From: a virus
IMG/VR virus record: IMGVR_UViG_3300002053_000006
Span: 1 to 43,070 of that record
Direction: 5' to 3' (one strand)
DNA length: 43,070 nucleotides
This document shows, piece after piece, positions 32,478 through 38,742 of this stretch; position 1 is the stretch's first letter, and the number at the start of each line of letters is the position of its first letter. A program made the translations under genes and the position numbers. The notes beneath the pieces were generated by a model that saw only the letters and a list, made by a program, of their open reading frames with translations, searched no databases and was not told the origin of the DNA.

Positions 32478-32787
32478 GGAGTTCGATACCTGCCCAAACT
32501 GCGGCTCAAAGAAGCTGCTAGCGAAGATGGCTCAGCAGGAGGCAATAGAACGGGGACTAGTTAAGCCTGGCCGAAAGTTCTTCCTCTATCTATTCGAGGG
32601 AACTCCGCTGGACAGAGCAGACTTTGAGAGGATGCTTGTCGGCTCAAGGTCTCCCGTAGTGTCTGCAAAGATTGATATGTGTACTGAGTGTGGAGCGCTG
32701 GTAGGCAGAGAGTATGACAAGGGAGAGGCCGTAAAGACTCTTACTAGAGATATCCCCAATCTGCCGCCTCAAGGCATGGTAAGATAA
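32458..32787 (+). CDS. Zinc-ribbon hypothetical protein, 109 aa
   Basis: Two Cys pairs form a ribbon: CPNC at residues 12-15 and CTEC near residue 75, separated by a helical, basic middle. Zinc ribbons of this shape occur in transcription-related and DNA-binding phage proteins. GGAGGG sits 5-6 bases before the ATG. It overlaps the previous gene by 20 bp and the next at TAATG. Confidence 0.65.
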   Translation: MWKKEHKEFDTCPNCGSKKLLAKMAQQEAIERGLVKPGRKFFLYLFEGTPLDRADFERMLVGSRSPVVSAKIDMCTECGALVGREYDKGEAVKTLTRDIPNLPPQGMVR

Positions 32788-32942
32788 TGCTTATTCCAAT
32801 GTGCGCTCGCTATAGGACTACTGGCTATCCAACCTTTAAGCCAGTGTGTCTCAAGCAGCACAAGGCATCTGTCAAGTGTCATTCTTGGCGTTGGAGCTGC
32901 AGTGACTACATGCCCTCAAAAGTTCCAGACAAAGGGAGGTGA
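32787..32942 (+). CDS. Cys-containing 51-aa protein
   Basis: Starts at a TAATG overlap with the zinc-ribbon gene. It has four Cys (C6, C21, C31, C38) plus His and Trp residues (KCHSWRWSCSDY), a likely small zinc knuckle. Its final codons (GGG AGG TGA) provide the ribosome binding site of the next gene, which supports real tiling. I do not recognise a family. Confidence 0.55.
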   Translation: MLIPMCARYRTTGYPTFKPVCLKQHKASVKCHSWRWSCSDYMPSKVPDKGR

Positions 32943-32947
32943 ACCAG

Positions 32948-33085
32948 ATGAAACTCATAACATTCTATAAACTCTTTCGGCGCTGGGGAAATAGTCGTAA
33001 AGCGTCTGTTGGTAAGGCCCTACTCTTCCTAGATGGTCAGACTGTATTTCTGAAGCCTTATCGTAAGTCCGAAACTCCAGATTGA
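32948..33085 (+). CDS. Basic 45-aa protein
   Basis: A short, Lys/Arg-rich peptide (FYKLFRRWGNSRKAS ... FLKPYRKSE). GGAGGT lies seven bases before the ATG. It is the last gene before a 367-bp non-coding stretch. The function is unknown; it could be a small nucleic-acid-binding or inhibitor peptide. Confidence 0.5.
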   Translation: MKLITFYKLFRRWGNSRKASVGKALLFLDGQTVFLKPYRKSETPD

Positions 33086-33256
33086 TAATTCTCCGCCAGG
33101 GAGTAGAAAGAAAATTTTTGTCAGAAAACTATGCTAGCCGTACCCCCGAGTTGCCAGTTGGCAGATGCCTGCCCATGTGCTGACAAATGGCGCTGAAAAG
33201 AAATATTATGTCAATCTTTTTAAGATTATGTAAAGTTCCATAATGGTGCTGATGTA

Positions 33257-33373
33257 TAGTACCTTAGTACTAGTACCTTCGTACTGCTGGGTACTAGGCT
33301 GGACGGATGGTGTCCTTCGTGGTGAGGTCGCAACCTGGTACTTTGGTACTAGTACGAACTGGCTATTGCGTAC
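33257..33373. repeat. GTAC motif array (operator-like)
   Basis: Nine GTAC tetramers occur in 117 bp. Two 18-bp units, 33259-33276 and 33338-33355, match at 16 of 18 positions and read GTAC-YTTR-GTAC-TA-GTAC. Each contains the perfect 10-bp palindrome GTACTAGTAC. Further GTACs lie at 33281, 33291 and 33370. The octamer TAGTACCT occurs at 33257 and 33271 and again at 34202, upstream of the next promoter. The last GTAC overlaps the -35 of the promoter at 33366, as expected for repressor or activator sites. Confidence 0.7.
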
Positions 33374-33395
33374 TGGATGGGCTATGTGATATGAT
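33366..33395 (+). promoter_or_regulatory. Weak promoter candidate overlapping a GTAC site
   Basis: TTGCGT at 33366-33371, 18-bp spacer, TATGAT at 33390-33395 preceded by TGTGA. The boxes are poorer than the other promoters in the window, and a GTAC motif (33370-33373) overlaps the -35, so an activator or repressor may control it. It would give a leader of about 50 nt before 33453. Confidence 0.45.
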
Positions 33396-33452
33396 GTCAA
33401 CATGGGCTGGCGGTAGTGGCAACGACCAGCCAGGACCTTAACAATTTAGTCA

Positions 33453-34019
33453 ATGGCCTTCATAAAGCCAGAGACGAATAACACATTGGAGGTGTTAGAC
33501 ATGATTGATGCAGTCAAAGTTCCTACTCAAGCTGAGCATAAGAAAGCCGTAGAAGAGCTCAGGCAAATGTCACAGTCCAAAGATGCGGACTGGAAGGCAG
33601 TTGCGAAGAAAGCGGCAGAAGTCGCCAAGATGGGCGAACTCATCGAGAAGGCAGAGAAGGATGCTATACTCAAGGCCCTTGAGACCAAAACCGAAGACAT
33701 CAGAAAAATCATCCTCGGTGCCTTACAGCCAGCATACGATGCTGGTGAACTCGATGGTGCAGACGGTGTCTGGTTCAACTGGGATTTCGGTGAGAAGTTG
33801 ACCACCTGCCGTTTGACAAAGTCAGCGCCAAGGAAGGCCGGGGGTGGCGGTGGCGGTAAGAAGTTCGATGTCACCACTGAGCAGTTGCTGGAGAAGTTTG
33901 GCAACGAAGAGTACAAGGACGGCGTATCATTCTCCGAAGCATACAAGAGCGCCGAAGGTGATAAGAATGCCAGATTTACCGTCCGCAAGGCCCTGCTCAA
34001 GAAGGGCGGATACAGTTAA
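33453..34019 (+). CDS. Lys/Ala-rich putative DNA-binding protein, 188 aa
   Basis: A monocistronic gene with its own terminator. The N-terminal two thirds are a charged, Lys/Glu/Ala helical domain followed by a short beta region (GVWFNWDFGEKL). A GGGGGG linker near residue 130 leads to a C-terminal module (VTTEQLLEKFG, KNARFTVRKALLKKGGYS) resembling small DNA-binding domains. Codon use (more GAA, GCC and CGC) differs from its neighbours. No Shine-Dalgarno is evident before the ATG at 33453; the second Met (residue 17) has GGAGG about 10 bases upstream and may be the real start. A nucleoid or regulatory protein is the best guess. Confidence 0.6.
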   Translation: MAFIKPETNNTLEVLDMIDAVKVPTQAEHKKAVEELRQMSQSKDADWKAVAKKAAEVAKMGELIEKAEKDAILKALETKTEDIRKIILGALQPAYDAGELDGADGVWFNWDFGEKLTTCRLTKSAPRKAGGGGGGKKFDVTTEQLLEKFGNEEYKDGVSFSEAYKSAEGDKNARFTVRKALLKKGGYS

Positions 34020-34041
34020 CACCTAGCCTATCAAGGCAAAT

Positions 34042-34078
34042 AGGGGATTGGATGAGTTGCTATCCAGTCCCCTTTTTA
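34042..34078 (+). terminator. Rho-independent terminator
   Basis: A 12-bp stem (AGGGGATTGGAT with ATCCAGTCCCCT, one G-U pair) and an 8-nt loop, followed by TTTTTATT. It lies 22 bp after the stop of the 33453 gene and isolates it from the following operon. It is the clearest intrinsic terminator in the window. Confidence 0.85.
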
Positions 34079-34080
34079 TT

Positions 34081-34120
34081 TGTCCAGAAATATCCACTTT
34101 TGTCCAGATTAGTCCAGGTC
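34081..34120. repeat. Four tandem 10-bp units carrying TCCA, helically phased
   Basis: The four consecutive decamers TGTCCAGAAA, TATCCACTTT, TGTCCAGATT and AGTCCAGGTC place TCCA at 34083, 34093, 34103 and 34113, exactly one helical turn apart. A further TCCAG at 34063, in the terminator stem, is in phase (20 bp away). Same-face phasing suggests a protein-binding array such as iterons or a cooperative operator. The rest of 34121-34259 shows nothing else beyond two GTAC motifs (34204, 34226). Confidence 0.6.
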
Positions 34121-34259
34121 AAAGGGCTGGCCATACGTGGAGTCGAACATTTGTGGGGTTGCTGGTTGCGCTGTACAACATCCCATAGCACTACTGTCTG
34201 GTAGTACCTATATCCTATGACCTATGTACCATGTTACTGTTGCAAATTGGGACAGAAGG

Positions 34260-34289
34260 TTGACAACTGGCAGGACTATATGGTATAAT
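34260..34289 (+). promoter_or_regulatory. Sigma70-type promoter, TTGACAACT class, extended -10
   Basis: TTGACA at 34260-34265, 18-bp spacer, TATAAT at 34284-34289 with TGG before it. It drives the gene at 34319 and the small-gene run behind it. Phased TCCA repeats and two GTAC motifs lie within 180 bp upstream. Confidence 0.85.
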
Positions 34290-34318
34290 GGGAGTAGATT
34301 AAATAGTGGAGGTGTAAT

Positions 34319-34489
34319 ATGTCCATCAGTAGAGTGTCTGCTATCAAGGGTTTTATGGGAGAAAGCAAGCCAGTTGAGTTCTCCGAATTAAAAGAACTCC
34401 TAAAGAAAGACAAAGAGGGCTATGAGTGGATGGCACAAGAGTGTGCTAAGGCCCTCGGTGAGGAGCTCGAGGAGAAGAAGGGAGTGTAA
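34319..34489 (+). CDS. Hypothetical 56-aa protein
   Basis: A small helical, acidic protein (FSELKELLKKDKEG; GEELEEKKGV). GGAGGT lies six bases before the ATG and a consensus promoter lies 30 bp upstream, so expression is very likely. I recognise no family. First gene of the operon that continues through the zinc-finger and HNH genes. Confidence 0.65.
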   Translation: MSISRVSAIKGFMGESKPVEFSELKELLKKDKEGYEWMAQECAKALGEELEEKKGV

Positions 34490-34490
34490 C

Positions 34491-34805
34491 ATGAACAGTA
34501 AGTGTGACAACTGCCAGCAGCCCCTGCCTGCTAAACAGGTGGCTGACTCTGATGGCCATACATTCTGCTCTGTCAAGTGCCATTGGGAGTATCACCATGA
34601 GACAGAAGACATAGAGCTAGCTGGTCTACTCCCCTCGGCAGCCAGACGCCGTAATAAGGCATTAACTGAACTCGACGAGGCACTCATCAACCTCCGCTGG
34701 AGGATAGACCTGTACCACAAACTCAAGTGCATCAAGTGTGGCAGGCCAGTGACTGAAGAGGAATGTGTAGTCACTGCCATGTGCCACTTCTGTGTAAAGT
34801 CATAA
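34491..34805 (+). CDS. Zinc-finger protein, 104 aa
   Basis: Two Cys modules: CDNC (residues 5-8) with FCSVKCHWEYHH near 26-37, an MYM/TRASH-like knuckle, and CIKC with CHFC at the C-terminus. A basic helical segment lies between. The ATG at 34491 follows GGGAG and lies one base after the preceding stop; a longer in-frame reading from 34422 would overlap the previous gene. Probably binds nucleic acid or protein; the specific role is unknown. Confidence 0.65.
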   Translation: MNSKCDNCQQPLPAKQVADSDGHTFCSVKCHWEYHHETEDIELAGLLPSAARRRNKALTELDEALINLRWRIDLYHKLKCIKCGRPVTEEECVVTAMCHFCVKS

Positions 34806-34816
34806 GGAGGCAAACA

Positions 34817-34966
34817 ATGCAGGACTACGAGATTGAAGGCAAGATTAGAGACCTTGAACGAAAGGTCGAGGACCTAGAGTATGATTTGGCTAGGACTCGT
34901 CAAGAGCTTGGAAGTCGCATAGACGCCCTTAGGCAGAATGTCCAGCGTAAAGCAGATAAGTATTAG
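34817..34966 (+). CDS. Short coiled-coil protein, 49 aa
   Basis: A continuous heptad-type helix (KIRDLERKVEDLEYDLARTR) rich in Glu, Arg, Lys and Leu. AAGGAGG lies six bases before the ATG; an upstream in-frame ATG inside the zinc-finger gene lacks a site. Probably an oligomerising or adaptor peptide. The next gene begins four bases after its stop. Confidence 0.6.
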   Translation: MQDYEIEGKIRDLERKVEDLEYDLARTRQELGSRIDALRQNVQRKADKY

Positions 34967-34970
34967 AGCT

Positions 34971-35228
34971 ATGAGGTCTAAGCTCTCCGACCATAAGCAG
35001 CGACTCCGCTATCTTCTCTGGGTGATGATACAGAAACACCAGCCCAACTGCTGTATATGTGGGGAGAAGTTCGAACTACAAGATATCCTGCCATCGAGGG
35101 GAGTAGACCAGCTGACTGAGCATCATCTTGATGGAGACCACATGAACTTTGACCTGAAGAACAGAGAGCTTGCACATCGCAAGTGTCATAAGTCATATCA
35201 CACTAAAGATAATGTGAACAGGAGGTGA
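34971..35228 (+). CDS. HNH endonuclease-like protein
   Basis: An 85-residue protein with CCICGEKF, then LTEHHLDGDHMN and AHRKCHKSYH, matching the Cys-His zinc frame and the H-N-H catalytic pattern (HH, N, H). Small phage HNH proteins nick DNA in packaging, replication or as mobile endonucleases. The ATG at 34971 is four bases after the coiled-coil stop; an ATG at 34938 in frame is possible but overlaps that gene. It is not near the terminase, so a packaging role is less likely. Confidence 0.65.
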   Translation: MRSKLSDHKQRLRYLLWVMIQKHQPNCCICGEKFELQDILPSRGVDQLTEHHLDGDHMNFDLKNRELAHRKCHKSYHTKDNVNRR

Positions 35229-35231
35229 AGC

Positions 35232-35462
35232 ATGAAAACTATTATCACTCGTGAGCAGCTGATAACTGCCACAGTCAATGCCTGGCTGGAGGCAGGAGTT
35301 ATCAGGTGGGATGGGGATGAGGCGGAGCAGGCAGTACTTGCTCTCAACAGGCTGGACACAGAGACCATATTACATGTGATGCTGACTGCTTCCCAGATGA
35401 GGCCAGGTAATATGGAACTGCTGGAGGAAGTAGAGCCAGCATTTAACTTTAGTATGAACTAA
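35232..35462 (+). CDS. Hypothetical 76-aa protein
   Basis: A helical protein (REQLITATVNAWLEAG; DEAEQAVLALNRLDTETILHVML) with no recognised motif. GGAGGTGAAGC directly precedes the ATG, and the gene follows the HNH gene by 3 bp. The function is unknown. Confidence 0.6.
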   Translation: MKTIITREQLITATVNAWLEAGVIRWDGDEAEQAVLALNRLDTETILHVMLTASQMRPGNMELLEEVEPAFNFSMN

Positions 35463-35494
35463 AAAGACAATTATATGAACTAAGGAGGCGAAGC

Positions 35495-35698
35495 ATGTTT
35501 TTAACTTTTCGTAACGGTAGATGGACTTATCATGTGGCTGAGTGTATAAACTGTGGAGCATCAGTAACCATGACACGCCAGTTATTTAGGGCTCTTCATC
35601 CAAGGATGAGCACGCTGACATTCTTGGTTGACAACATTGAGTGCTGCAAAAGTCCTCGATACCTTTGGGTGTGGAATGATACAGAATGCACTACTTAG
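35495..35698 (+). CDS. Small Cys-containing protein, 67 aa
   Basis: Has ECINCGAS and IECCKSP, two Cys pairs that could hold one zinc ion, flanked by aromatic residues. AAGGAGGCGAAGC precedes the ATG. Its 3' end overlaps the next gene by 13 bp. One of the Cys-knuckle family in this block; no function known. Confidence 0.6.
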   Translation: MFLTFRNGRWTYHVAECINCGASVTMTRQLFRALHPRMSTLTFLVDNIECCKSPRYLWVWNDTECTT

Positions 35699-35979
35699 CT
35701 ATCTCATTCGTAGTCCTCAATGCACTTGACCTGTACCTTACGCTCACATTCGTAGGTTCAGGGATGGCTACTGAGCTCAACCCTATCATGGCTAAGGTCC
35801 TGACCTGGCCTTGGTATAGCATACTATTATTTAAGATTGTACTACCTGCTGTCCTTGCATATGCTGTCATCCTTACAGCAGGTCGTGTTTCAAAGTGCAG
35901 CGCATACTCAGTCCTGTCCTTGCTAGTCGCAGCTGAGTTTGGCATCTGTGTATTTAACTTAGCGGGAGTGCTACTATGA
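35686..35979 (+). CDS. DUF5658-like membrane protein
   Basis: A 97-residue protein with three hydrophobic segments (about 3-23, 40-62, 72-95). The first contains VLNALDLYLTLTF followed by GMATELNPIM, the 'LNxxDxxxT...ELNP' signature of DUF5658 small membrane proteins, whose role is unknown. It overlaps both neighbours, so translation is coupled to the ligase gene. A holin-like function cannot be excluded. Confidence 0.65.
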   Translation: MHYLAISFVVLNALDLYLTLTFVGSGMATELNPIMAKVLTWPWYSILLFKIVLPAVLAYAVILTAGRVSKCSAYSVLSLLVAAEFGICVFNLAGVLL

Positions 35980-36788
35980 TAAAGCCTATGCTGGCAAAAA
36001 GCGCTCTAAGCGAAGAGCAAGCAGGCATAATCCTACAGTCTACAAATATGCTTTGGGAGAGAAAGTACGATGGTGCTAGAGCAGTAATCATTACAGGTAA
36101 GTGCTACTCAATCAAATCAAAGAGTGGCACTGATAAGACATCAACTTTTCCTGAGATAAACGTGGCCACTAGACAGCCAGCCGTACTGGATGGGGAGATA
36201 GTGTCAGCCAATGGCCTCCCGTTTCAGGAGTCAATCCAGAAGCGTATTAACAGGCAGCACGATGTTGATGCCTCAGCATCTGATTACCCAGCCATATATA
36301 TAGCCTTCGACCTACTATCTGTTAGCGGCCATAGTATTGAAGCAGCCCCACTGTATGAAAGAAAGAAGCTCCTTTCAGATGTACTGTCTGGAGGGGCTGA
36401 AATATCTGGGACATACGAAGATGGTGCTGAGCTCTTTAAGACTGCCAAGGCAAGCGGATGGGAAGGCATTATGGGAAAAGACATCAACCAGCCATATGAG
36501 CAGGGCAAAAGAAGATGGATTAAAGTGAAGTGCTGGAAGACTGACATATTTATGGTTGAGCATATCACACTAGGGACTGGAAAAAGGCATGATACATTTG
36601 GAGCCTTAGAGTTGCACAACAGTGATGGTAAGTTTGTAGGCTATGTAGGTACTGGGTTTACTGACAATGATATATCCCACATACTAAGTCTTGACATACC
36701 ATTTCTAGTTAGAGTTCAGTACCTAGAATATACTAACTCTGGGATAATTAGATTTCCATCCTTTAAGGGGTTAGTTGAGTATGGATGA
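35976..36788 (+). CDS. ATP-dependent DNA ligase
   Basis: A 270-residue ligase that seals nicks using ATP. The nucleotidyl-accepting Lys is K30 in motif I RKYDGAR. Motif III (YIAFDLL), motif IV (WEGIMGKD) and motif V (RRWIKVK) follow in order, then an OB-fold with the final motif near FPSFKGL. There is no extra N-terminal DNA-binding domain, so this is a minimal phage-type enzyme. It starts at an ATGA overlap with the membrane gene and overlaps the next gene by 8 bp. It would join Okazaki fragments or recombination products. Confidence 0.88.
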   Translation: MIKPMLAKSALSEEQAGIILQSTNMLWERKYDGARAVIITGKCYSIKSKSGTDKTSTFPEINVATRQPAVLDGEIVSANGLPFQESIQKRINRQHDVDASASDYPAIYIAFDLLSVSGHSIEAAPLYERKKLLSDVLSGGAEISGTYEDGAELFKTAKASGWEGIMGKDINQPYEQGKRRWIKVKCWKTDIFMVEHITLGTGKRHDTFGALELHNSDGKFVGYVGTGFTDNDISHILSLDIPFLVRVQYLEYTNSGIIRFPSFKGLVEYG

Positions 36789-37032
36789 TATACTGAGCAG
36801 GCTTGAGACTAACACTGGCATATACGAGTATGTCAAGCTGGAAGTTGAGGAGGTAGACCATAGCCACTTTCACTTCCTGCCTTATGAGATGTGTCCTGCT
36901 TGTGGTGACATAGGCCAGAACATTATCAATCCTAAAGATAAGCCTAAGACTTGGATATTCTACTGCCACTACTGCCATACACACTATCGAGTGCAGTTTA
37001 CTGATAAAGGATTACCAATACAGAGGAGGTAG
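36781..37032 (+). CDS. Zinc-ribbon protein, 83 aa
   Basis: CPAC and CHYC pairs about 27 residues apart form a zinc ribbon; a His-rich HSHFHF segment precedes it. The ATG at 36781 lies within the ligase stop region; an in-frame TTG at 36775 is less likely. Probably translationally coupled to the ligase. The function is unknown. Confidence 0.65.
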   Translation: MDDILSRLETNTGIYEYVKLEVEEVDHSHFHFLPYEMCPACGDIGQNIINPKDKPKTWIFYCHYCHTHYRVQFTDKGLPIQRR

Positions 37033-37033
37033 C

Positions 37034-37132
37034 ATGTTCAAGTTATGGAAGACAAAGGTTACAAAGCGTGAGCCTAAGTACTTCGGTCTCATTTTGTGCA
37101 TTTGGAGGCTGAGGTTCTGGATAGGTTACTAA
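37034..37132 (+). CDS. Small basic aromatic peptide, 32 aa
   Basis: Begins with FKLWKTKVTKREP and ends with a hydrophobic WRLRFWIGY stretch. GAGGAGGT is 3-4 bases before the ATG, and the stop is followed at once by AAGGAGGT for the next gene. The tight tiling between good ribosome binding sites supports coding despite its size. Its amphipathic character suggests membrane association. Confidence 0.5.
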   Translation: MFKLWKTKVTKREPKYFGLILCIWRLRFWIGY

Positions 37133-37143
37133 GGAGGTATAGC

Positions 37144-37320
37144 ATGAGAGAGTACAATCTGACCAAGGACGAGCTGAAGTCAGCTATCAATGACCAGATA
37201 GATAAGAGCTTCAGCGGTAGTAGCTCTGTCAGCCGATTCTCAGTTAGTATTACTCCAGGACAAGACAGTTTACTGTTTATCGTTAGGAAGAAAAAGGTTG
37301 CCAAGCCGTCTGGTGCATAG
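37144..37320 (+). CDS. Hypothetical 58-aa protein
   Basis: A Ser-rich, Lys-ending protein (TKDELKSAINDQID; SRFSVSITPGQDSLLFIVRKKK). GGAGGTATAGC precedes the ATG. The last gene before the promoter at 37332. It has a helix-then-two-strand look but no known family. Confidence 0.6.
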   Translation: MREYNLTKDELKSAINDQIDKSFSGSSSVSRFSVSITPGQDSLLFIVRKKKVAKPSGA

Positions 37321-37331
37321 TGCAACAGGGG

Positions 37332-37360
37332 TTGACAACTACCATGCTATGTGATATAAT
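37332..37360 (+). promoter_or_regulatory. Sigma70-type promoter, TTGACAACT class
   Basis: TTGACA at 37332-37337, 17-bp spacer, TATAAT at 37355-37360. The leader to the ATG at 37395 is about 28 nt and includes GGAGG. It drives the operon up to the HTH gene at 39476. Confidence 0.88.
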
Positions 37361-37394
37361 ATGGACAGTATATGGGAAGGAGGTTTAGGCAACT

Positions 37395-37586
37395 ATGGCA
37401 GACAAAGAAATTGTGGAACACAAACCGTGTAAGCATGAGCTCCCGTGGTCTGAGCTATCCCAGCTGCTTAGCAAGGTTGGTTATCTGTTTGGCGATGAAG
37501 ACATTACCCAGATAACTCTCACCAAGCCGAGAACTCTGCTAATTAGAACAACTCGCCCGATATATGCTACTAAGGAGGGTAAGTAA
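37395..37586 (+). CDS. Hypothetical 63-aa protein
   Basis: First gene after the 37332 promoter, so probably well expressed early. It has a KPCKHELPWSELSQLL segment and a beta-like end (ITQITLTKPRTLLIRTTRP). No family recognised. The stop overlaps the next start at TAATG. Confidence 0.62.
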   Translation: MADKEIVEHKPCKHELPWSELSQLLSKVGYLFGDEDITQITLTKPRTLLIRTTRPIYATKEGK

Positions 37587-37762
37587 TGGGTACATCAGCA
37601 CCAGTGAGAAGGACAGAGCATATCCCGATTACCGAGAAGCCTAGGAAACCAGCTGCTCTCCCAGCTCCAGACCCAGAGCGGGTTGTCTCTCCGTTTGTTC
37701 CTGTGCCTGAGCGGGAGCCTGAGAAAGTGAGGCGCTCAGATGGCAATCGTAGAACCATATGA
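37586..37762 (+). CDS. Pro/Arg-rich 58-aa protein
   Basis: Starts at a TAATG overlap after GGAGGGT. About a quarter of residues are Pro, with Arg and Glu (PAALPAPDPERVVSPFVPVP), so it is likely unstructured. It overlaps the next gene by 23 bp. The function is unknown; a flexible adaptor or an inhibitor of a host protein are possibilities without direct support. Confidence 0.5.
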   Translation: MGTSAPVRRTEHIPITEKPRKPAALPAPDPERVVSPFVPVPEREPEKVRRSDGNRRTI

Positions 37763-38507
37763 TAGCATCATCATGGACTCGGTAGAGTCTGTACCATCAG
37801 ACGCTCTCTATCGCTTTAGGGTTGCCATCAAGGATATAAACGCTGGTCTTAATGCCTTCAAGACTCTTGTAGATATGGGGCAGATTAGCGATGCTGACGC
37901 TGGCCGAATGTCTAGCTCTCTTCAGGAAAGATACAATGTATTGACTCACAGACTTAGAACATATCTGGCTTTTAATCGTAGCCTAGTCACTTACTACCTG
38001 CCTCCTAAGATTGATAGGTCTAAGGTTAGAGGGATGCTTGCTTACCGTGTTTGGCAGATTAATGATGTTGATGAAACTGATGGCTTAGCGCCAATCATAT
38101 ACTCAAGTTCTCAAGATTTTGTCTGGAAGGAAGTTACATTCGCAGATACGCCTCCCACTCAGACTAACCATCACGGACTTCATGCTAGGCTACTAATGCC
38201 GTCACTCCTAATAGATGGTGTTGGTTACTCGACCTTCTGCTCTGGCTTCGTTGAACTGCTTGGAGACATACAAGAGCACTCTGATGGCGTAGTCAGGGCA
38301 GAATGCGCTAAGATGATATGCGTGTACTTCAGGGACGATAATGAAGATGCCAATGCTCGCCTATCATTTAATCTGCTAGATAGGTTTAGGTATCAGTATC
38401 CAAATGTCCCTTACTACGTAGTTACTGACGACCAGCTTAATTTAATTGTGGCTAGAGAAGTCCTGATAAGCATGGGCTATGCAATATTCAAAAGGAGTGA
38501 ACTATGA
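37740..38507 (+). CDS. Hypothetical 255-aa protein
   Basis: Residues 1-90 are helical. The middle (GMLAYRVWQINDVD, HHGLHARLL, then GFVELLGDIQEHSDGVVRAECA) resembles a widespread uncharacterised bacterial module of the pattern 'YRVW ... CGIYA ... GxVxLWGxVxxHxxGxRAExA', but without its Cys pair. The C-terminal part is a predicted alpha/beta segment (PYYVVTDDQLNLIVAREVL). No catalytic motif is visible. It overlaps the Pro-rich gene and, at its end, the next ATG. Confidence 0.6.
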   Translation: MAIVEPYDSIIMDSVESVPSDALYRFRVAIKDINAGLNAFKTLVDMGQISDADAGRMSSSLQERYNVLTHRLRTYLAFNRSLVTYYLPPKIDRSKVRGMLAYRVWQINDVDETDGLAPIIYSSSQDFVWKEVTFADTPPTQTNHHGLHARLLMPSLLIDGVGYSTFCSGFVELLGDIQEHSDGVVRAECAKMICVYFRDDNEDANARLSFNLLDRFRYQYPNVPYYVVTDDQLNLIVAREVLISMGYAIFKRSEL

Positions 38508-38584
38508 AAAAGAAAGCAAAATGTGCTCTATTCGCTCTAGGTATATACTCCATAGTTAAGTTCATTAAGAATATTCCAGAGTAG
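38504..38584 (+). CDS. 26-aa hydrophobic peptide
   Basis: A basic start (MKKKAKC) followed by a hydrophobic stretch ALFALGIYSIVKFI and a short end. AAAGGAG precedes the ATG inside the upstream gene's end, and GGAGGT for the next gene begins 5 bases after its stop. Probably a tiny single-span membrane peptide. Length limits certainty. Confidence 0.4.
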   Translation: MKKKAKCALFALGIYSIVKFIKNIPE

Positions 38585-38599
38585 AAAGGAGGTAAGCTC

Positions 38600-38713
38600 A
38601 TGGCAGACATATGGAAAGAGTTAACTGAAGTTCCTATCAACGAAGGCGAGCAGGCAACTGGACACGCAGCACTCAGCTTCAGGGTCTATCGCCGAAGAGA
38701 CCCTGACTGCTAA
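38600..38713 (+). CDS. Hypothetical 37-aa protein
   Basis: GGAGGTAAGCTC precedes the ATG. Short, mixed-charge peptide (ADIWKELTEVPINEGE; SFRVYRRRDPDC). No family is recognised. It is kept because of its strong ribosome binding site and its place in a tightly tiled operon. Confidence 0.45.
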   Translation: MADIWKELTEVPINEGEQATGHAALSFRVYRRRDPDC

Positions 38714-38742
38714 TAGTATAATAAAACAGGAGGTAAAGTACA

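Larger units (their letters stand above)
33086..33452. other. 367-bp non-coding region with inverted repeat and GTAC array
   Basis: No convincing gene is present. From left to right it holds an 8-bp inverted repeat TTTGTCAG / CTGACAAA (33117-33124 and 33180-33187) enclosing TGCCA-GT-TGGCA (33152-33163), a small AATCTT-TTT-AAGATT hairpin near 33212-33226, an array of GTAC motifs (33257-33373) and a promoter-like pair before the gene at 33453. Together these look like a regulatory region. Confidence 0.7.

Noticed and set aside
34081-34120. Regular short repeats considered as a CRISPR array
   Set aside because: The unit is 10 bp with no spacer; this is a phased motif, not a repeat-spacer array.
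34140-34148. TTCGACTC on the minus strand, resembling a tRNA T-loop
   Set aside because: The flanking bases do not form a 5-bp T stem, and no acceptor, D or anticodon arms can be drawn. I found no tRNA in the window.
38717-38722. TATAAT before the gene at 38743
   Set aside because: The base positions 17-18 bp upstream (about 38694) read GAAGAG, so there is no -35, and no extended -10 TG is present.
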